Below the pieces are notes generated by a model. It had not been told where the DNA came from. It was given only the letters and a program-made list of their open reading frames with translations, and searched no databases. From Pseudomonas lini (GTDB lineage Bacteria; Pseudomonadota; Gammaproteobacteria; Pseudomonadales; Pseudomonadaceae), in NCBI RefSeq assembly GCF_001042905.1, contig NZ_JYLB01000001.1:310001-374000 (forward strand): a DNA stretch of 64,000 nucleotides, read 5' to 3'. This document shows, one piece after another, positions 44,443 through 53,509 of this stretch. Every line of letters begins with the position of its first letter. The stretch's first letter is position 1. The position numbers and the translations under genes are program-made.

Positions 44443-45816
44443 ATGGCAGGTACAGACTCCTTTGGCCAGACGGCCGACTCATCTCCGCGTTACGCAAAAC
44501 CTATTGAAGAACAACATCCGATCCGCCCCTCGGACGCAACCTTGTCGGCTGAAAAGGCTCGTCGAAAATCGCTGATTCGAGGCGTGCTGGGGGTTTCGTT
44601 CGAGTATTACGATTTCGTCGTCTATGCGACGTTCGCTCCTTATTTTTCCAGGTTGTTTTTCCCTCAGGACAGCGCGCTTGCCGCGTCGCTCAATGTGCTC
44701 GGCATTTTCGCCATCGGCTTTCTCGCGCGGCCGGTTGGAGCGATGCTGGCCGGCAGACTGGCGGACCGTTTCGGACGCAAGCCGATCATGCTGTGCGCCT
44801 TGATGCTTGCCACCCTGGGCAGCTTGGTCATCGCCTGCGCCCCGACCTACGGTTCCATCGGGGCCACTGCGGCGTTTGTGCTTGTGGCGGCTCGGCTGAT
44901 GCAGGGGCTTGCCCATGGGATGGAGAGTATCTCGGCGTTCGTCTATGTGGGCGAAATGGCCGACCCTAAATGGCGAACGCTGCAGAGCTGCGCTTATCCG
45001 ATCGGACTGATTCTTGGCATCATCCAAGGAACGCTGTTCGGCGCGATCCTCAGCTCGGTCCTCAGTGCAGAAGACATGCAGGGCTGGGGCTGGCGCATTC
45101 CCTTCGCGATTGGCGTTCTGTATGGGCTTTTGACGGTATTCCTGCGCCACGGAATGGACGAATCGTCCACCTACGAGGATGCCAAGCACCAGGCGAATCT
45201 CGAGGATAACGGCTATTGGCGAAATGTCTGGCGATACAGAAAGACGGTGCTGATCTTGTTCCTGATCTGGCCCGCCAATTATGTCGCTTCATACACCATG
45301 CTCGTAACCTTTGGCGATTACGCCATCACCATGCTTGGGGCCAAGCCAAAGGATGCCTATTGGGCGGTCCTCGTCGCGCAGGTCATGTACCTGTTCATGT
45401 TGCCCGTCTGGGCTTATATCTCTGACCGTCGCGGGCGGCGCTTCAACTACACAGTTGGATTCGGGGCCATTTTCCTGCTCGTTTACCCGCTACAACATTT
45501 TTTACTGGGTCCAAGCTTTCTGCAGATTCTGCTGCCCATGGCGATCGGCTTGTTCTTCTTCGCGGCGGTGGCCTCCACTGAGGTCGCCTTTATGAGTGAA
45601 CTGGTCCCCAACCGGGTCCGGGCCCAGGTGATCAGCATTCCCTCGTCTGTTTCAGCCGTCATATTCGGCGGAACCGCGCCCTACATGAAGTCATGGCTGA
45701 CGGCATATGTTTCGCCCAATGCCTTTATTTTCTACTTCATGACGCTGGCACTTATCGCGGTGTTGGCTGTGCGGTTTCTGGTGAAAGAAACCCGCGGGCG
45801 GGATTTGGCAAGCTGA
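44443..45816 (+). CDS. MHS-family MFS transporter
   Basis: A 457-residue proton-coupled importer of the MHS group: GVSFEYYDFVVYATFAPYFS in helix 1, LARPVGAMLAGRLADRFGRK between helices 2 and 3, and about twelve helices overall. The start MAGTDSFGQTADSSPRYAKP has AAGGACAA upstream. Substrates of relatives are organic acids and betaines. As third gene of the ALDH B1/SDR operon, it likely imports the operon's substrate, in addition to the ABC importer. Confidence 0.9.
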   Translation: MAGTDSFGQTADSSPRYAKPIEEQHPIRPSDATLSAEKARRKSLIRGVLGVSFEYYDFVVYATFAPYFSRLFFPQDSALAASLNVLGIFAIGFLARPVGAMLAGRLADRFGRKPIMLCALMLATLGSLVIACAPTYGSIGATAAFVLVAARLMQGLAHGMESISAFVYVGEMADPKWRTLQSCAYPIGLILGIIQGTLFGAILSSVLSAEDMQGWGWRIPFAIGVLYGLLTVFLRHGMDESSTYEDAKHQANLEDNGYWRNVWRYRKTVLILFLIWPANYVASYTMLVTFGDYAITMLGAKPKDAYWAVLVAQVMYLFMLPVWAYISDRRGRRFNYTVGFGAIFLLVYPLQHFLLGPSFLQILLPMAIGLFFFAAVASTEVAFMSELVPNRVRAQVISIPSSVSAVIFGGTAPYMKSWLTAYVSPNAFIFYFMTLALIAVLAVRFLVKETRGRDLAS

Positions 45817-45946
45817 ACGAAGAGGAAAATTCTTGGGACCGTGGTGTATGTCAAAAGCGCTTACGTCCCTGTGTTTTATTCACTCATATCCAAAGTACGC
45901 AGGCCCAGGCACTCCACTCCAAAAATAAGTACAGAGGTGTTGTTCC

Positions 45947-46969
45947 ATGCAGAAATCGACCTTAGTAGCCCTTGCCATAGCGCTGACTTCCAGATTGTCA
46001 CTGGCAGATAATTCGGACACCTTACCCACGTTGAACTACCCGACCCAGGGCCAACAGCTCTACGCCACAGCCGCAGCAGAAAAGGATCTGCTTACAATCA
46101 CCGCGCAGCCTTGGTTCAAAGTGACGGGAGAGGCATGGCAACTGGAAGGACCCGCCTTCGATCGCCAAGGCAATCTGTTATTTGTGGAAGTATTAGGCGG
46201 ACAGGTACTGAAGGTCGACACTCAAGGCCAGCTTCAGGTGGCGGTGGCGAAAAACGCGCGTGGTTCTGCGGGCCTCGCCATACACAAGGACGGGCGCTTG
46301 TTTGTCGCCGGGCTGGGGAATTACGTCGATACAGGCAATCTTACGGTCTACGATGCCAACGGTAAAAAACCTGAGGTGATTATCGACGCGAATAAGGGTT
46401 TCCTGGTCGATGATCTGGTATTCGATGCTCACGGCGGCTTCTACTTTACCGACCTTAAGGGCACCTCCACGGAGCCCACTGGCGGCGTATATTACGTACC
46501 AGCCGATCACAAGAGCATTGTGCCAATCCTGCCTAATATGGCGAACGCCAACGGCATAGCTCTCTCTCCGGATGGGAAGAGATTGTGGGTCACAGAGTTT
46601 GGTACGGGGTTGCTGCACCGCGTTGAGCTAAAGGACGCACAGTCAATTGCGCCGTTCGGGGCGGTGGTGGTTTACCGCTTCCATGGGCCGTCGCCTGACT
46701 CGATGAGGGTGGATGCAGACGGCAACGTCTATGTCGCGCAATACAGTCAGGGGCGCGTACTGGTACTTAATCCCAACGGTCTACCAATCGGACAGATTCT
46801 GCTACCGGGTAGAGAAGCGGGGCATTTCCTGTTCTCTACCAGCATGGCTCTCAAGCCAGGCACCCGGGAAGTGTATCTTGTGGCGAACGACGGTGATCGG
46901 GGACAAGGGTCGATGATTTTCCGGGCGCGAGGGTTTGCGCAGGCACTTCCACTGTTTTCCCATCAGTAA
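45947..46969 (+). CDS. Exported SMP-30/gluconolactonase-like protein
   Basis: A 340-residue propeller protein with a signal sequence (MQKSTLVALAIALTSRLSLA, cleavage near residue 20), hence periplasmic. Propeller blocks: GPAFDRQGNLLFVEVLGG, GLAIHKDGRLFVAGLG, VDDLVFDAHGGFYFTDLKG, NANGIALSPDGKRLWVTEFG and SMRVDADGNVYVAQY. It belongs to the same superfamily as the cytoplasmic lactonase at 34562 and could open lactones before uptake. Gap of 130 bp from the MHS gene; a hairpin follows. Confidence 0.87.
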   Translation: MQKSTLVALAIALTSRLSLADNSDTLPTLNYPTQGQQLYATAAAEKDLLTITAQPWFKVTGEAWQLEGPAFDRQGNLLFVEVLGGQVLKVDTQGQLQVAVAKNARGSAGLAIHKDGRLFVAGLGNYVDTGNLTVYDANGKKPEVIIDANKGFLVDDLVFDAHGGFYFTDLKGTSTEPTGGVYYVPADHKSIVPILPNMANANGIALSPDGKRLWVTEFGTGLLHRVELKDAQSIAPFGAVVVYRFHGPSPDSMRVDADGNVYVAQYSQGRVLVLNPNGLPIGQILLPGREAGHFLFSTSMALKPGTREVYLVANDGDRGQGSMIFRARGFAQALPLFSHQ

Positions 46970-46982
46970 AGGGGGGCATGAG

Positions 46983-47015
46983 CTGGAAGCGGCTTTGTTG
47001 AGTGCCCGCTTCCAG
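46983..47015 (+). terminator. Hairpin between convergent SMP-30-like and ALDH B2 genes
   Basis: CTGGAAGCGG (46983-46992) pairs with CCGCTTCCAG (47006-47015), a 10-bp stem with a 13-base loop, followed by TTTGAC. Likely terminator for the plus-strand gene. Confidence 0.7.
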
Positions 47016-47062
47016 TTTGACTAGCGCCCAAGTGAGTGGGTAAACAGCAACTTGGTCATGCT

Positions 47063-48544
47063 TTAGCGTGGGATGAAATTGTTACCCGGACGCGCATCTG
47101 CAATCGAGATCATGAGACTTTTCGTCTCCAGGAACTCGTCGACGGCTTCGATCCCCATTTCGCGACCGATGCCTGAACGCTTCATGCCTCCAAACGGCAT
47201 CATGTAGCTGTAGGTGCGGTAAGTGTTACCCCAGACGGTTCCAACCTCCAGTGCTTTGGACATCCTGAACAATCGTCCAGTATCGCGCGTCCAAACGCCT
47301 GCAGCCAATCCGTAAGGGATGTCGTTCGCGATCGAAATAGCTTCGGCTTCGTCTTCGAAGGCAATGACGGACAAGACTGGACCGAATACTTCTTCCTGGG
47401 CGATACGCATACCGTTTGAAACGCCGACAAATATTGTGGGCTCGACAAATTGGCCGCCCGTGAGGCCGGGTCCGGTTGCGGGCTTGCCACCCAGAATGCA
47501 ATGCGCCCCTTCGCCCAGGGCGATCTCGATGTATTCCAGTACTTTTCGGTATTGTGGTGCGGTGGACATGGGACCCATTTGGGTGGCTGGATCCATGGGG
47601 TTACCGAGCCTCACGGACCGAGCGCTTTCGAGCAACCGCTCAGTGAAGGTTTCAAGAATCGAACTCTGCACCAACAGGCGTGAGCCTGCCGTGCACATTT
47701 GACCTCCGCCACCGAAGATACCGGAAACCGCCCCGGCAACGGCCAGCTCCAGGTCAGCGTCTTCGAAGACAATATTAGGCGATTTACCGCCCAGCTCCAG
47801 GGCGACTCGTTTCATATGGCGAGCAGCAGTTTCGTATACCTTTGTCCCGGTCAGATCAGAGCCGGTGAAGGTGACCATCGCAACGTCCGGGTGCTCGACG
47901 AGGGGCGCGCCGATATCCGAACCAAGTCCGGTTACCACATTGAGGACGCCATCCGGCAATCCGGCTTGCCTGGTCAGTTGGGCAAATTCGAGGGAGCTGA
48001 TCGAGGAGTATTCGGAAGGTTTTACGACTGCAGCGCAACCGGCTGCCAACGCGGGGGCACATTTGAGTGCCTGGAAGTTCAAGGGGGCGTTCCAAGCGGT
48101 CAACGCAAGCACCACCCCAACCGGTTCCCGGGTGGTCATTGCGACTATTCCCGTCTTCTCGATCGGCATCACGGAGCCCTGGATTTTGTCGGCGAGCCCC
48201 GCGTAGTAGTACCAGATATCCGCGACGCTTTTTATCGCCCCCCGCATCTCGGCGAACAGTTTGCCGTTGTCACGTACTTCGAGCTCCGCGAGCAGATCAA
48301 TATGTTCTAGCGTGAGGTCGCCAATACGCCGCATGATCTTGCCACGTTCGGTTGCGCTCATGCGTGCCCATGGGCCCACTGTCATGGCGCGTTTGGCACA
48401 TGCGACCGCAGCATCCGCGTCGGCAGCAGAACCCAGGGGAATTTTTGCCCACGGCTCGCCGCGATAAGGATCGACACTGTCCATCCATTGCATGCTCGTC
48501 GGATTTCGATAACTGCCGTCAATCCAATGCGCGTAAGTTTTCAC
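47063..48544 (-). CDS. Aldehyde dehydrogenase, copy B2 (GTG start)
   Basis: A 493-residue ALDH, close paralogue of copy B1 at 41991 and identical in length. It starts at GTG 48544 (MKTYAHWIDGSYRNPTSMQW) with AGGAGA 6 bases upstream; this ribosome site overlaps the stop codon of the MFS gene above, so the two are coupled. Catalytic Asn in TAWNAP, Glu in ALELGGKSP and Cys in GGGQMCTAGSRL are present. Last gene of the MmgE/PrpD, SDR, MFS, ALDH operon on the minus strand. Confidence 0.92.
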   Translation of the reverse strand: MKTYAHWIDGSYRNPTSMQWMDSVDPYRGEPWAKIPLGSAADADAAVACAKRAMTVGPWARMSATERGKIMRRIGDLTLEHIDLLAELEVRDNGKLFAEMRGAIKSVADIWYYYAGLADKIQGSVMPIEKTGIVAMTTREPVGVVLALTAWNAPLNFQALKCAPALAAGCAAVVKPSEYSSISSLEFAQLTRQAGLPDGVLNVVTGLGSDIGAPLVEHPDVAMVTFTGSDLTGTKVYETAARHMKRVALELGGKSPNIVFEDADLELAVAGAVSGIFGGGGQMCTAGSRLLVQSSILETFTERLLESARSVRLGNPMDPATQMGPMSTAPQYRKVLEYIEIALGEGAHCILGGKPATGPGLTGGQFVEPTIFVGVSNGMRIAQEEVFGPVLSVIAFEDEAEAISIANDIPYGLAAGVWTRDTGRLFRMSKALEVGTVWGNTYRTYSYMMPFGGMKRSGIGREMGIEAVDEFLETKSLMISIADARPGNNFIPR

Positions 48545-48553
48545 GAAAATCTC

Positions 48554-49858
48554 CTAACTGAGTGACGTTTCAGGCTGTACGGCCGGGACATGATTCGTGC
48601 GCGTTCGGTTGATAAACAACACGATTGCCACGGCGCTCAAATTGATGCCCGCCAGGATCAGCAGGCCCACGGTGAAATCACCGGTGCGGTCGCGGAAGAA
48701 ACCCATGATGGCGGGACCCGTGAAGCCTCCTAAGTTGGCTATCGCATTAATGGCGGCGATCGCGCCGGCAGCGAATTTCGTGGGGATCTGACTGAAGCAC
48801 AACGACCAGAATGGCGAGATCGAAGCCCAACAGCCTATCGCTGCGCAGGAAAAAGCCGCCATCCGGGCAAGGGGATCGCTCAGCAACGCCGCCGCCGTTA
48901 AACCCAGCGTTGCGAGTACGATCGGGGCGGCGGTATGAAAACGACGTTCCAGCCTGGCATCGGATCGTTTTCCCCACCAGATCATGGCGATTGCGGCCAG
49001 AGCATAAGGCACGGCAGAAATTAATCCGGTCTGCAGATCGCCAAGGCCAAATTCCTTGATGATCCTGGGAAGGAAAAAGCTTACGCCATAGGCGCCTACG
49101 ACGATCGCGAAGTTGGCCAGCCCCAGCAGCAGAACCCGTGCGCTGGTCAATGCACGAAACAGGCTGTCATGGGGCAAAGGAGGGCAGGCGTCGGCATCCT
49201 CGGCCAGACGTGCAGCCAACGCTTGTTTCTCTTGAGGAGATAGCCAGGTTGCGTCGTGGGGGCGATCGGTCAAATACCGAAGAACGACGAACGAAAGAAC
49301 AATCGCCGGCAGCGCCTCGAGAAAGAACATCCAGCGCCAGCCTGGAATGCCGAGGGTTCCGTCGAGCTCCAGAAGCACACCGGAGACCGGCCCCCCGAGT
49401 GATAGCGATATTGGAGCTGCGCACAGAAACGTTCCCATAACCCGGGCGCGATAACGGGCGGGGAACCAGAGTGTCACGAAGTAAGTGATTCCTGGGAAAA
49501 ATCCTGCCTCTGCTGCGCCTAATAACAGGCGCAGAGCATAGAACTCCGTATCTGTGGTAACGAAGGCCATGGCCCCGGACATCAGGCCCCAGGTAAATAA
49601 TATTCTCGCTATCCAACGTCGTGCACCATAGCGGGCCAGCATCAGATTGGAGGGGATCTCGAATAAAAAATAAGTCAGGAAAAACAGCCCGGCACCCAGC
49701 CCAAACGCGGCAGCGGTGAGGCCGATGTCTTTGCTCATGTGAAGTGCGGCGAATCCTACGTTTGCGCGATCCAGATAAGCGACGAAATAGCAGACAATCA
49801 TTAACGGCATCAGTCGCCGAAATGCCTTTTTTGCCGCGGTGTCATCGGCAGTTGTCAT
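48554..49858 (-). CDS. MFS transporter, ACS (anion:cation symporter) family
   Basis: A 434-residue 12-helix MFS protein of the ACS type: YLDRANVGFAALHMSKDIGL in helix 1 region, LFEIPSNLMLARYGARRWIA in the loop, AAEAGFFPGITYFVTLWFP in helix 4-5. Relatives import phthalate, tartrate, glucarate and other carboxylates. GGGAGAACACC precedes the ATG. It lies 173 bp after the SDR and is coupled to ALDH B2. It is the carboxylate importer of this second module. Confidence 0.92.
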   Translation of the reverse strand: MTTADDTAAKKAFRRLMPLMIVCYFVAYLDRANVGFAALHMSKDIGLTAAAFGLGAGLFFLTYFLFEIPSNLMLARYGARRWIARILFTWGLMSGAMAFVTTDTEFYALRLLLGAAEAGFFPGITYFVTLWFPARYRARVMGTFLCAAPISLSLGGPVSGVLLELDGTLGIPGWRWMFFLEALPAIVLSFVVLRYLTDRPHDATWLSPQEKQALAARLAEDADACPPLPHDSLFRALTSARVLLLGLANFAIVVGAYGVSFFLPRIIKEFGLGDLQTGLISAVPYALAAIAMIWWGKRSDARLERRFHTAAPIVLATLGLTAAALLSDPLARMAAFSCAAIGCWASISPFWSLCFSQIPTKFAAGAIAAINAIANLGGFTGPAIMGFFRDRTGDFTVGLLILAGINLSAVAIVLFINRTRTNHVPAVQPETSLS

Positions 49859-50031
49859 GGTGTTCTCCCTTATTATTCAGCGTTGTTCTGCGCAGCGCCT
49901 GGATTGCTTAGGTCTTCTAAGGCTCTTTTTGGGGCCGCGATTCGCATGCGTATTGTTCGCCGGGCTGACGGCACTCTCCCTGCGTTTCTGATAGATAAAC
50001 GCCATCGGGAGGTGCCGGTTTTAGCCCGGCG

Positions 50032-50796
50032 TTACACCGGCGGAATGCAGGCGGTCTGGCCTCCGTCGACGCTGACCACCGCTCCAGTCATGAAGCTTGC
50101 GTCATCGGTCAGCAGGAACGCGGCGACTGCTGCGATCTCTTCTGGTTCGCCTTCGCGACCGATCGCGTGCGCTGCTCGAATGCGCTTGGTCTTCTCGGGG
50201 TCTTCGAACATATAGGCGGTGAACGGAGTGCGGATCATCCCAGGTGCAATGGCATTCACGCGGATTCCGAAGGCTCCGAGTTCCGCGCCCATGGTGCGGG
50301 TGATGCCGGAAACGCCAAACTTCGACGCGACATAGGGCAAACGATTCGGAACGCCGAGGATGCCGGCACCTGAGGAAATGTTGACGATCGCGCGCGGGCT
50401 CTTGTCGTCTCGGACCGCGCGTGCGAAGGCTTGGCACATCAAGAACGTGCCATCCAGATTCACCGCCATCACTCTCTTCCAGTTTTCCAGATCGCAGTCG
50501 AGAACGTTGCCGACACCTTTGATCCCGGCACAATTGATCAGCCCATGCAGGTTGCCCAACTTGTTTTGAGCTTCAGCGACAAATGTTTTCGCCTGCTCGG
50601 GATCAGATACATCGAGTGCTGCTGCGTAAACCCGCTCGGGTTCATCGAACCGAGCCGCTATATCGTTGATTCGAGCCTGATCGATGTCCGCGATTGCGAC
50701 GCTTGCACCTTCGTCGTACAAGCGTTGCACGCAAGCCGCGCCAATCCCGCTGGCTGCGCCCGTTATCAGAACTGCTCTGCCTTCGAACCGTTTCAT
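50032..50796 (-). CDS. SDR-family oxidoreductase
   Basis: A 254-residue classical SDR: ITGAASGIGAACVQRL, CAGIKGVG, catalytic Ser in VNISSGAGIL and Tyr/Lys in PYVASKFG, ending in SFMTGAVVSVDGG. AGAGGTGCATTC lies before the ATG. It sits between MmgE/PrpD copy 2 (91 bp upstream) and the ACS transporter on the same strand. Related to the SDRs at 29085 and 43557, all probably polyol or hydroxyacid dehydrogenases. Confidence 0.9.
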   Translation of the reverse strand: MKRFEGRAVLITGAASGIGAACVQRLYDEGASVAIADIDQARINDIAARFDEPERVYAAALDVSDPEQAKTFVAEAQNKLGNLHGLINCAGIKGVGNVLDCDLENWKRVMAVNLDGTFLMCQAFARAVRDDKSPRAIVNISSGAGILGVPNRLPYVASKFGVSGITRTMGAELGAFGIRVNAIAPGMIRTPFTAYMFEDPEKTKRIRAAHAIGREGEPEEIAAVAAFLLTDDASFMTGAVVSVDGGQTACIPPV

Positions 50797-50887
50797 GAAT
50801 GCACCTCTTATTGTTGGATGAGTGACTAGATTTCAACGTTGGGAAAAGCAGTCGAACGTCCGGCTGCCGAGGAGGAAGCCTTTGCGG

Positions 50888-52267
50888 TTAGCTCAGTGCG
50901 TTCAGCAATTTGGCGCAGTCGTCCAAAGACTCCAGATTTCGCGCCATCTGCACAGCCGCATCGATGGCATCCGGTGCCACAGGATGTGCAGCGACCGAAG
51001 CGCAGTCCCGGAATTTTGAAATCAGTCGATCCCAGGACAATGGCGTTTCCGGGCTGCCCGGGACGTTGTCGCCCTTGCGTTGCAGCCGTCGGCCGTCGCG
51101 CATGAGGATTTCCAGGCGGCCATCGGGGATCGTCACTTTCCAGTCCAGATCACTGTCCTCAATCGGAACGATTTTTTGCGCTAAAGCGAGCACTTCCGGA
51201 TCGGCCAAGGCTGCCGAATTGAAATCGCTGATTCGGATTTCCCCGCGTGCCAGGGCCAAGGCAACGCAGTAAGGAAGACTGAATTTCGCATCCACGAGAG
51301 TTTTCGGGGCGCGGCGCACGTCGAGGGGAGTGCACATGCGCATATGGAAGTCGCCCACGTAGGCGTAGATCTGCTCGATCTCGCTGGCCTTGAGGGAATG
51401 TTCACGCATCATTTCAATCGCTGCGTGAATATAGGTATGCACGTTGCCGACCGCAGGCCAGGCTTTGTAGATCATCGAAGCGCCAAAAAATGTCTTGCCC
51501 AGTCCTTCAACCATTTTGGCGCGATCATATTCGCCGCCGAAGTAGACGTTGAAAATGCCGGCCTTGCCTTCGAACAGATCGTTGATTCCAGTTATCCCTC
51601 GCTCCGCCATCAGCGCTGCAAGCACTGCGCCTTGGGCTGTGAACCCTGCGTACATGCCGCGCAGATCACTGCCGATACCGAAGATGACTTCCATTGTCCC
51701 GGCAGACTGCATGCTCGCAATGCCGAGGGCATGAGCAAGTTGTTTTGCATTCAGTCCCAGAATCTGGCCCGCAGCTGCGGCGGCGGAAAACACTCCGAGG
51801 ACAGAGGAGAGGTTCCAATCCTGCTTCCAGCGCACGTTGCATCGCAGCCGGACGAAAAGGTCCTCGCCCAGGGCTACCGCAGTGATCAGGTCCATGCCGC
51901 TGACACCGCCCTTGTGCTGTGCGATGGCGAGGACGGCAGGTACCACGGAACTGTCAGGGTGCGCACCCCATGGGGTCTGGTTGTCGTAATCCAAGCAGTG
52001 GGCCATTACCCCGTTGGCGAAGGCGGCCATCGGGGCAGGAACTTTGCTGTTGAATCCCAGGACGGAGCAGTCTGGACGTCCGCCGCCGTTCAGCACGATA
52101 TCGGCTACGCCTTGGACTGCAGGCTCCATTCCGCTGCCGGCAAGGATGACGCCCAAGGTGTCCAGAATGGATTTTTTGGCCGCCTCAATGGCTTCAGCAG
52201 GTAGATTTTCATAGCGGGTATTAGCGACATGACGCGCAATTTCATGGCTTAAATCGATCGTTGACAT
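50888..52267 (-). CDS. MmgE/PrpD-family protein, copy 2
   Basis: A 459-residue MmgE/PrpD-family protein and paralogue of the gene at 38753. Shared landmarks: IEAAKKSILDTLGVILAGSG, MAHCLDYDNQTPWGAHPDSS, LGIASMQSAGTMEVIFG and YKAWPAVGNVHTYIHAA. Start MSTIDLSHEIARHVANTRYE at 52267 fits the family; the longer frame above it does not. First gene of a minus-strand operon with SDR, ACS transporter and ALDH B2, divergent from a LysR regulator. Dehydratase, decarboxylase or epimerase activity are all possible. Confidence 0.9.
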   Translation of the reverse strand: MSTIDLSHEIARHVANTRYENLPAEAIEAAKKSILDTLGVILAGSGMEPAVQGVADIVLNGGGRPDCSVLGFNSKVPAPMAAFANGVMAHCLDYDNQTPWGAHPDSSVVPAVLAIAQHKGGVSGMDLITAVALGEDLFVRLRCNVRWKQDWNLSSVLGVFSAAAAAGQILGLNAKQLAHALGIASMQSAGTMEVIFGIGSDLRGMYAGFTAQGAVLAALMAERGITGINDLFEGKAGIFNVYFGGEYDRAKMVEGLGKTFFGASMIYKAWPAVGNVHTYIHAAIEMMREHSLKASEIEQIYAYVGDFHMRMCTPLDVRRAPKTLVDAKFSLPYCVALALARGEIRISDFNSAALADPEVLALAQKIVPIEDSDLDWKVTIPDGRLEILMRDGRRLQRKGDNVPGSPETPLSWDRLISKFRDCASVAAHPVAPDAIDAAVQMARNLESLDDCAKLLNALS

Positions 52268-52435
52268 AGTGGCGCTTTCACTCGGGGAAATTGTTATTGG
52301 GACCTTCCTTGAGCACCTGTGCAGCCCGTCCGTGGGCTTAGTGAGCGCCTTCAATCTGCCGGTGAGACTTACAATCAACAAGCAATGAATTACGGACTAT
52401 CATTAAGCAAAACTGGATAATCAAAGGGCCGCCCG
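52268..52435. promoter_or_regulatory. Divergent promoter, MmgE/PrpD copy 2 and LysR gene
   Basis: 168 bp. An AT-rich block near 52377-52420 (ATGAATTACGGACTATCATTAAGC core) is a plausible LysR site. No copy of the 19-bp element is visible, so this operon appears to be under separate control. Confidence 0.45.
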
Positions 52436-53374
52436 ATGCCGCATCCACGTTTCACCCCGCGTCAGCTGGCTGCGTTCGTTGCTGTGGCGCAGGCAAGAAG
52501 TTTTCGCAAAGCTGGTGAGCAACTGAGTCTTTCAAGTTCTGCGGTCAGCCAGTTGGTAGGTGATCTGGAGTTGGCTCTAGAGCTTCGTTTATTTGATCGA
52601 ACGACGCGCAGCGTCGTCCTTTCCCCGGCAGGTAGGGAGTTTCTTCCTTCAGCCACGAGCGTTCTCAAACACATGCAATTGGCACAGAACGCCGCTGACG
52701 ACATCTGCAACAGGGCTTCAGGTGTCGTTCGGATTGCAGCTCCACTGATCATGGCCAGTTCGGTGCTTCCAGCGTTGATCAAGGAGTACACCCGGACGCG
52801 GCCTAAGCTTGTAATTCGTATACGCGACGCACCCGTGGATGGCCTGGTAGATAGGGTGAGCAATGCAGACGCCGATTTTGCTATCGGCGCAGATCAGCCG
52901 GCGGGAGATGACATTGTGCGCAAGGATCTTTTCAAGAGTCCCTGGGTGCTGTGGTGCTCGGCAAGCCATCCGCTCGCGGGATATCAAAGCATTCCGTGGA
53001 GCCAGTTAAGGCATCAACCGCTTGTTGTCGCGGGTCGCGACTATGAACGCACCGTCGCGCTCACTCACGGGGGACAGTTCGAGCAAGGACGAATCATCCC
53101 CGTGGACATTGTCGAGAATGTCAGTACGGCGTTGGGGATTGCAGCACAGGGCATGGCAGCCACACTGGGCCCGGCATACGTGGGATTACTGGCCCGACTA
53201 CTCGGGTTGACGATGCGGCCGATTGTTCAGCCGGAAGTCACCAGGCAGGTGTGTATTTACCATTCAAGCACACGTGCGATGTCTCCGGCAGCACAAGGTT
53301 TCTGTGAGTTTTTGGAGGAGCAGCTCAAAGGCAACGACGAGCTGGGGGTAGGAGGCGTTTGGCGATTGAGGTGA
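52436..53374 (+). CDS. LysR-family transcriptional regulator
   Basis: A 312-residue LysR protein: HTH FRKAGEQLSLSSSAVSQLVG at about residues 22-41, linker LFDRTTRSVVLSPAGREFL, and an intact effector domain from VVRIAAPLIMASSVL. Its position divergent from MmgE/PrpD copy 2 makes that operon its likely target. Convergent with the SSADH-like gene; a hairpin follows. Confidence 0.93.
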   Translation: MPHPRFTPRQLAAFVAVAQARSFRKAGEQLSLSSSAVSQLVGDLELALELRLFDRTTRSVVLSPAGREFLPSATSVLKHMQLAQNAADDICNRASGVVRIAAPLIMASSVLPALIKEYTRTRPKLVIRIRDAPVDGLVDRVSNADADFAIGADQPAGDDIVRKDLFKSPWVLWCSASHPLAGYQSIPWSQLRHQPLVVAGRDYERTVALTHGGQFEQGRIIPVDIVENVSTALGIAAQGMAATLGPAYVGLLARLLGLTMRPIVQPEVTRQVCIYHSSTRAMSPAAQGFCEFLEEQLKGNDELGVGGVWRLR

Positions 53375-53460
53375 CGCGTTTTCGAGGCGAACATGAGCCT
53401 TCGTGCATCACGAATTGGCAGGGTTGATATGTGGTCAGCAAAATAGCCGTCGTAGGGCTT

Positions 53461-53479
53461 CGGGCGCATAACGCGCCCG
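53461..53479. terminator. Short GC hairpin between convergent genes
   Basis: CGGGCGC (53461-53467) pairs with GCGCCCG (53473-53479), loop ATAAC, followed by TGCTTTT on the plus strand. A likely terminator for the LysR gene. Confidence 0.65.
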
Positions 53480-53509
53480 TGCTTTTAGAGAATGGCGAGG
53501 CCTATTGGC

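Noticed and set aside
51344..52204. 286-codon plus-strand frame
   Set aside because: Antisense to MmgE/PrpD copy 2; no recognisable domain.
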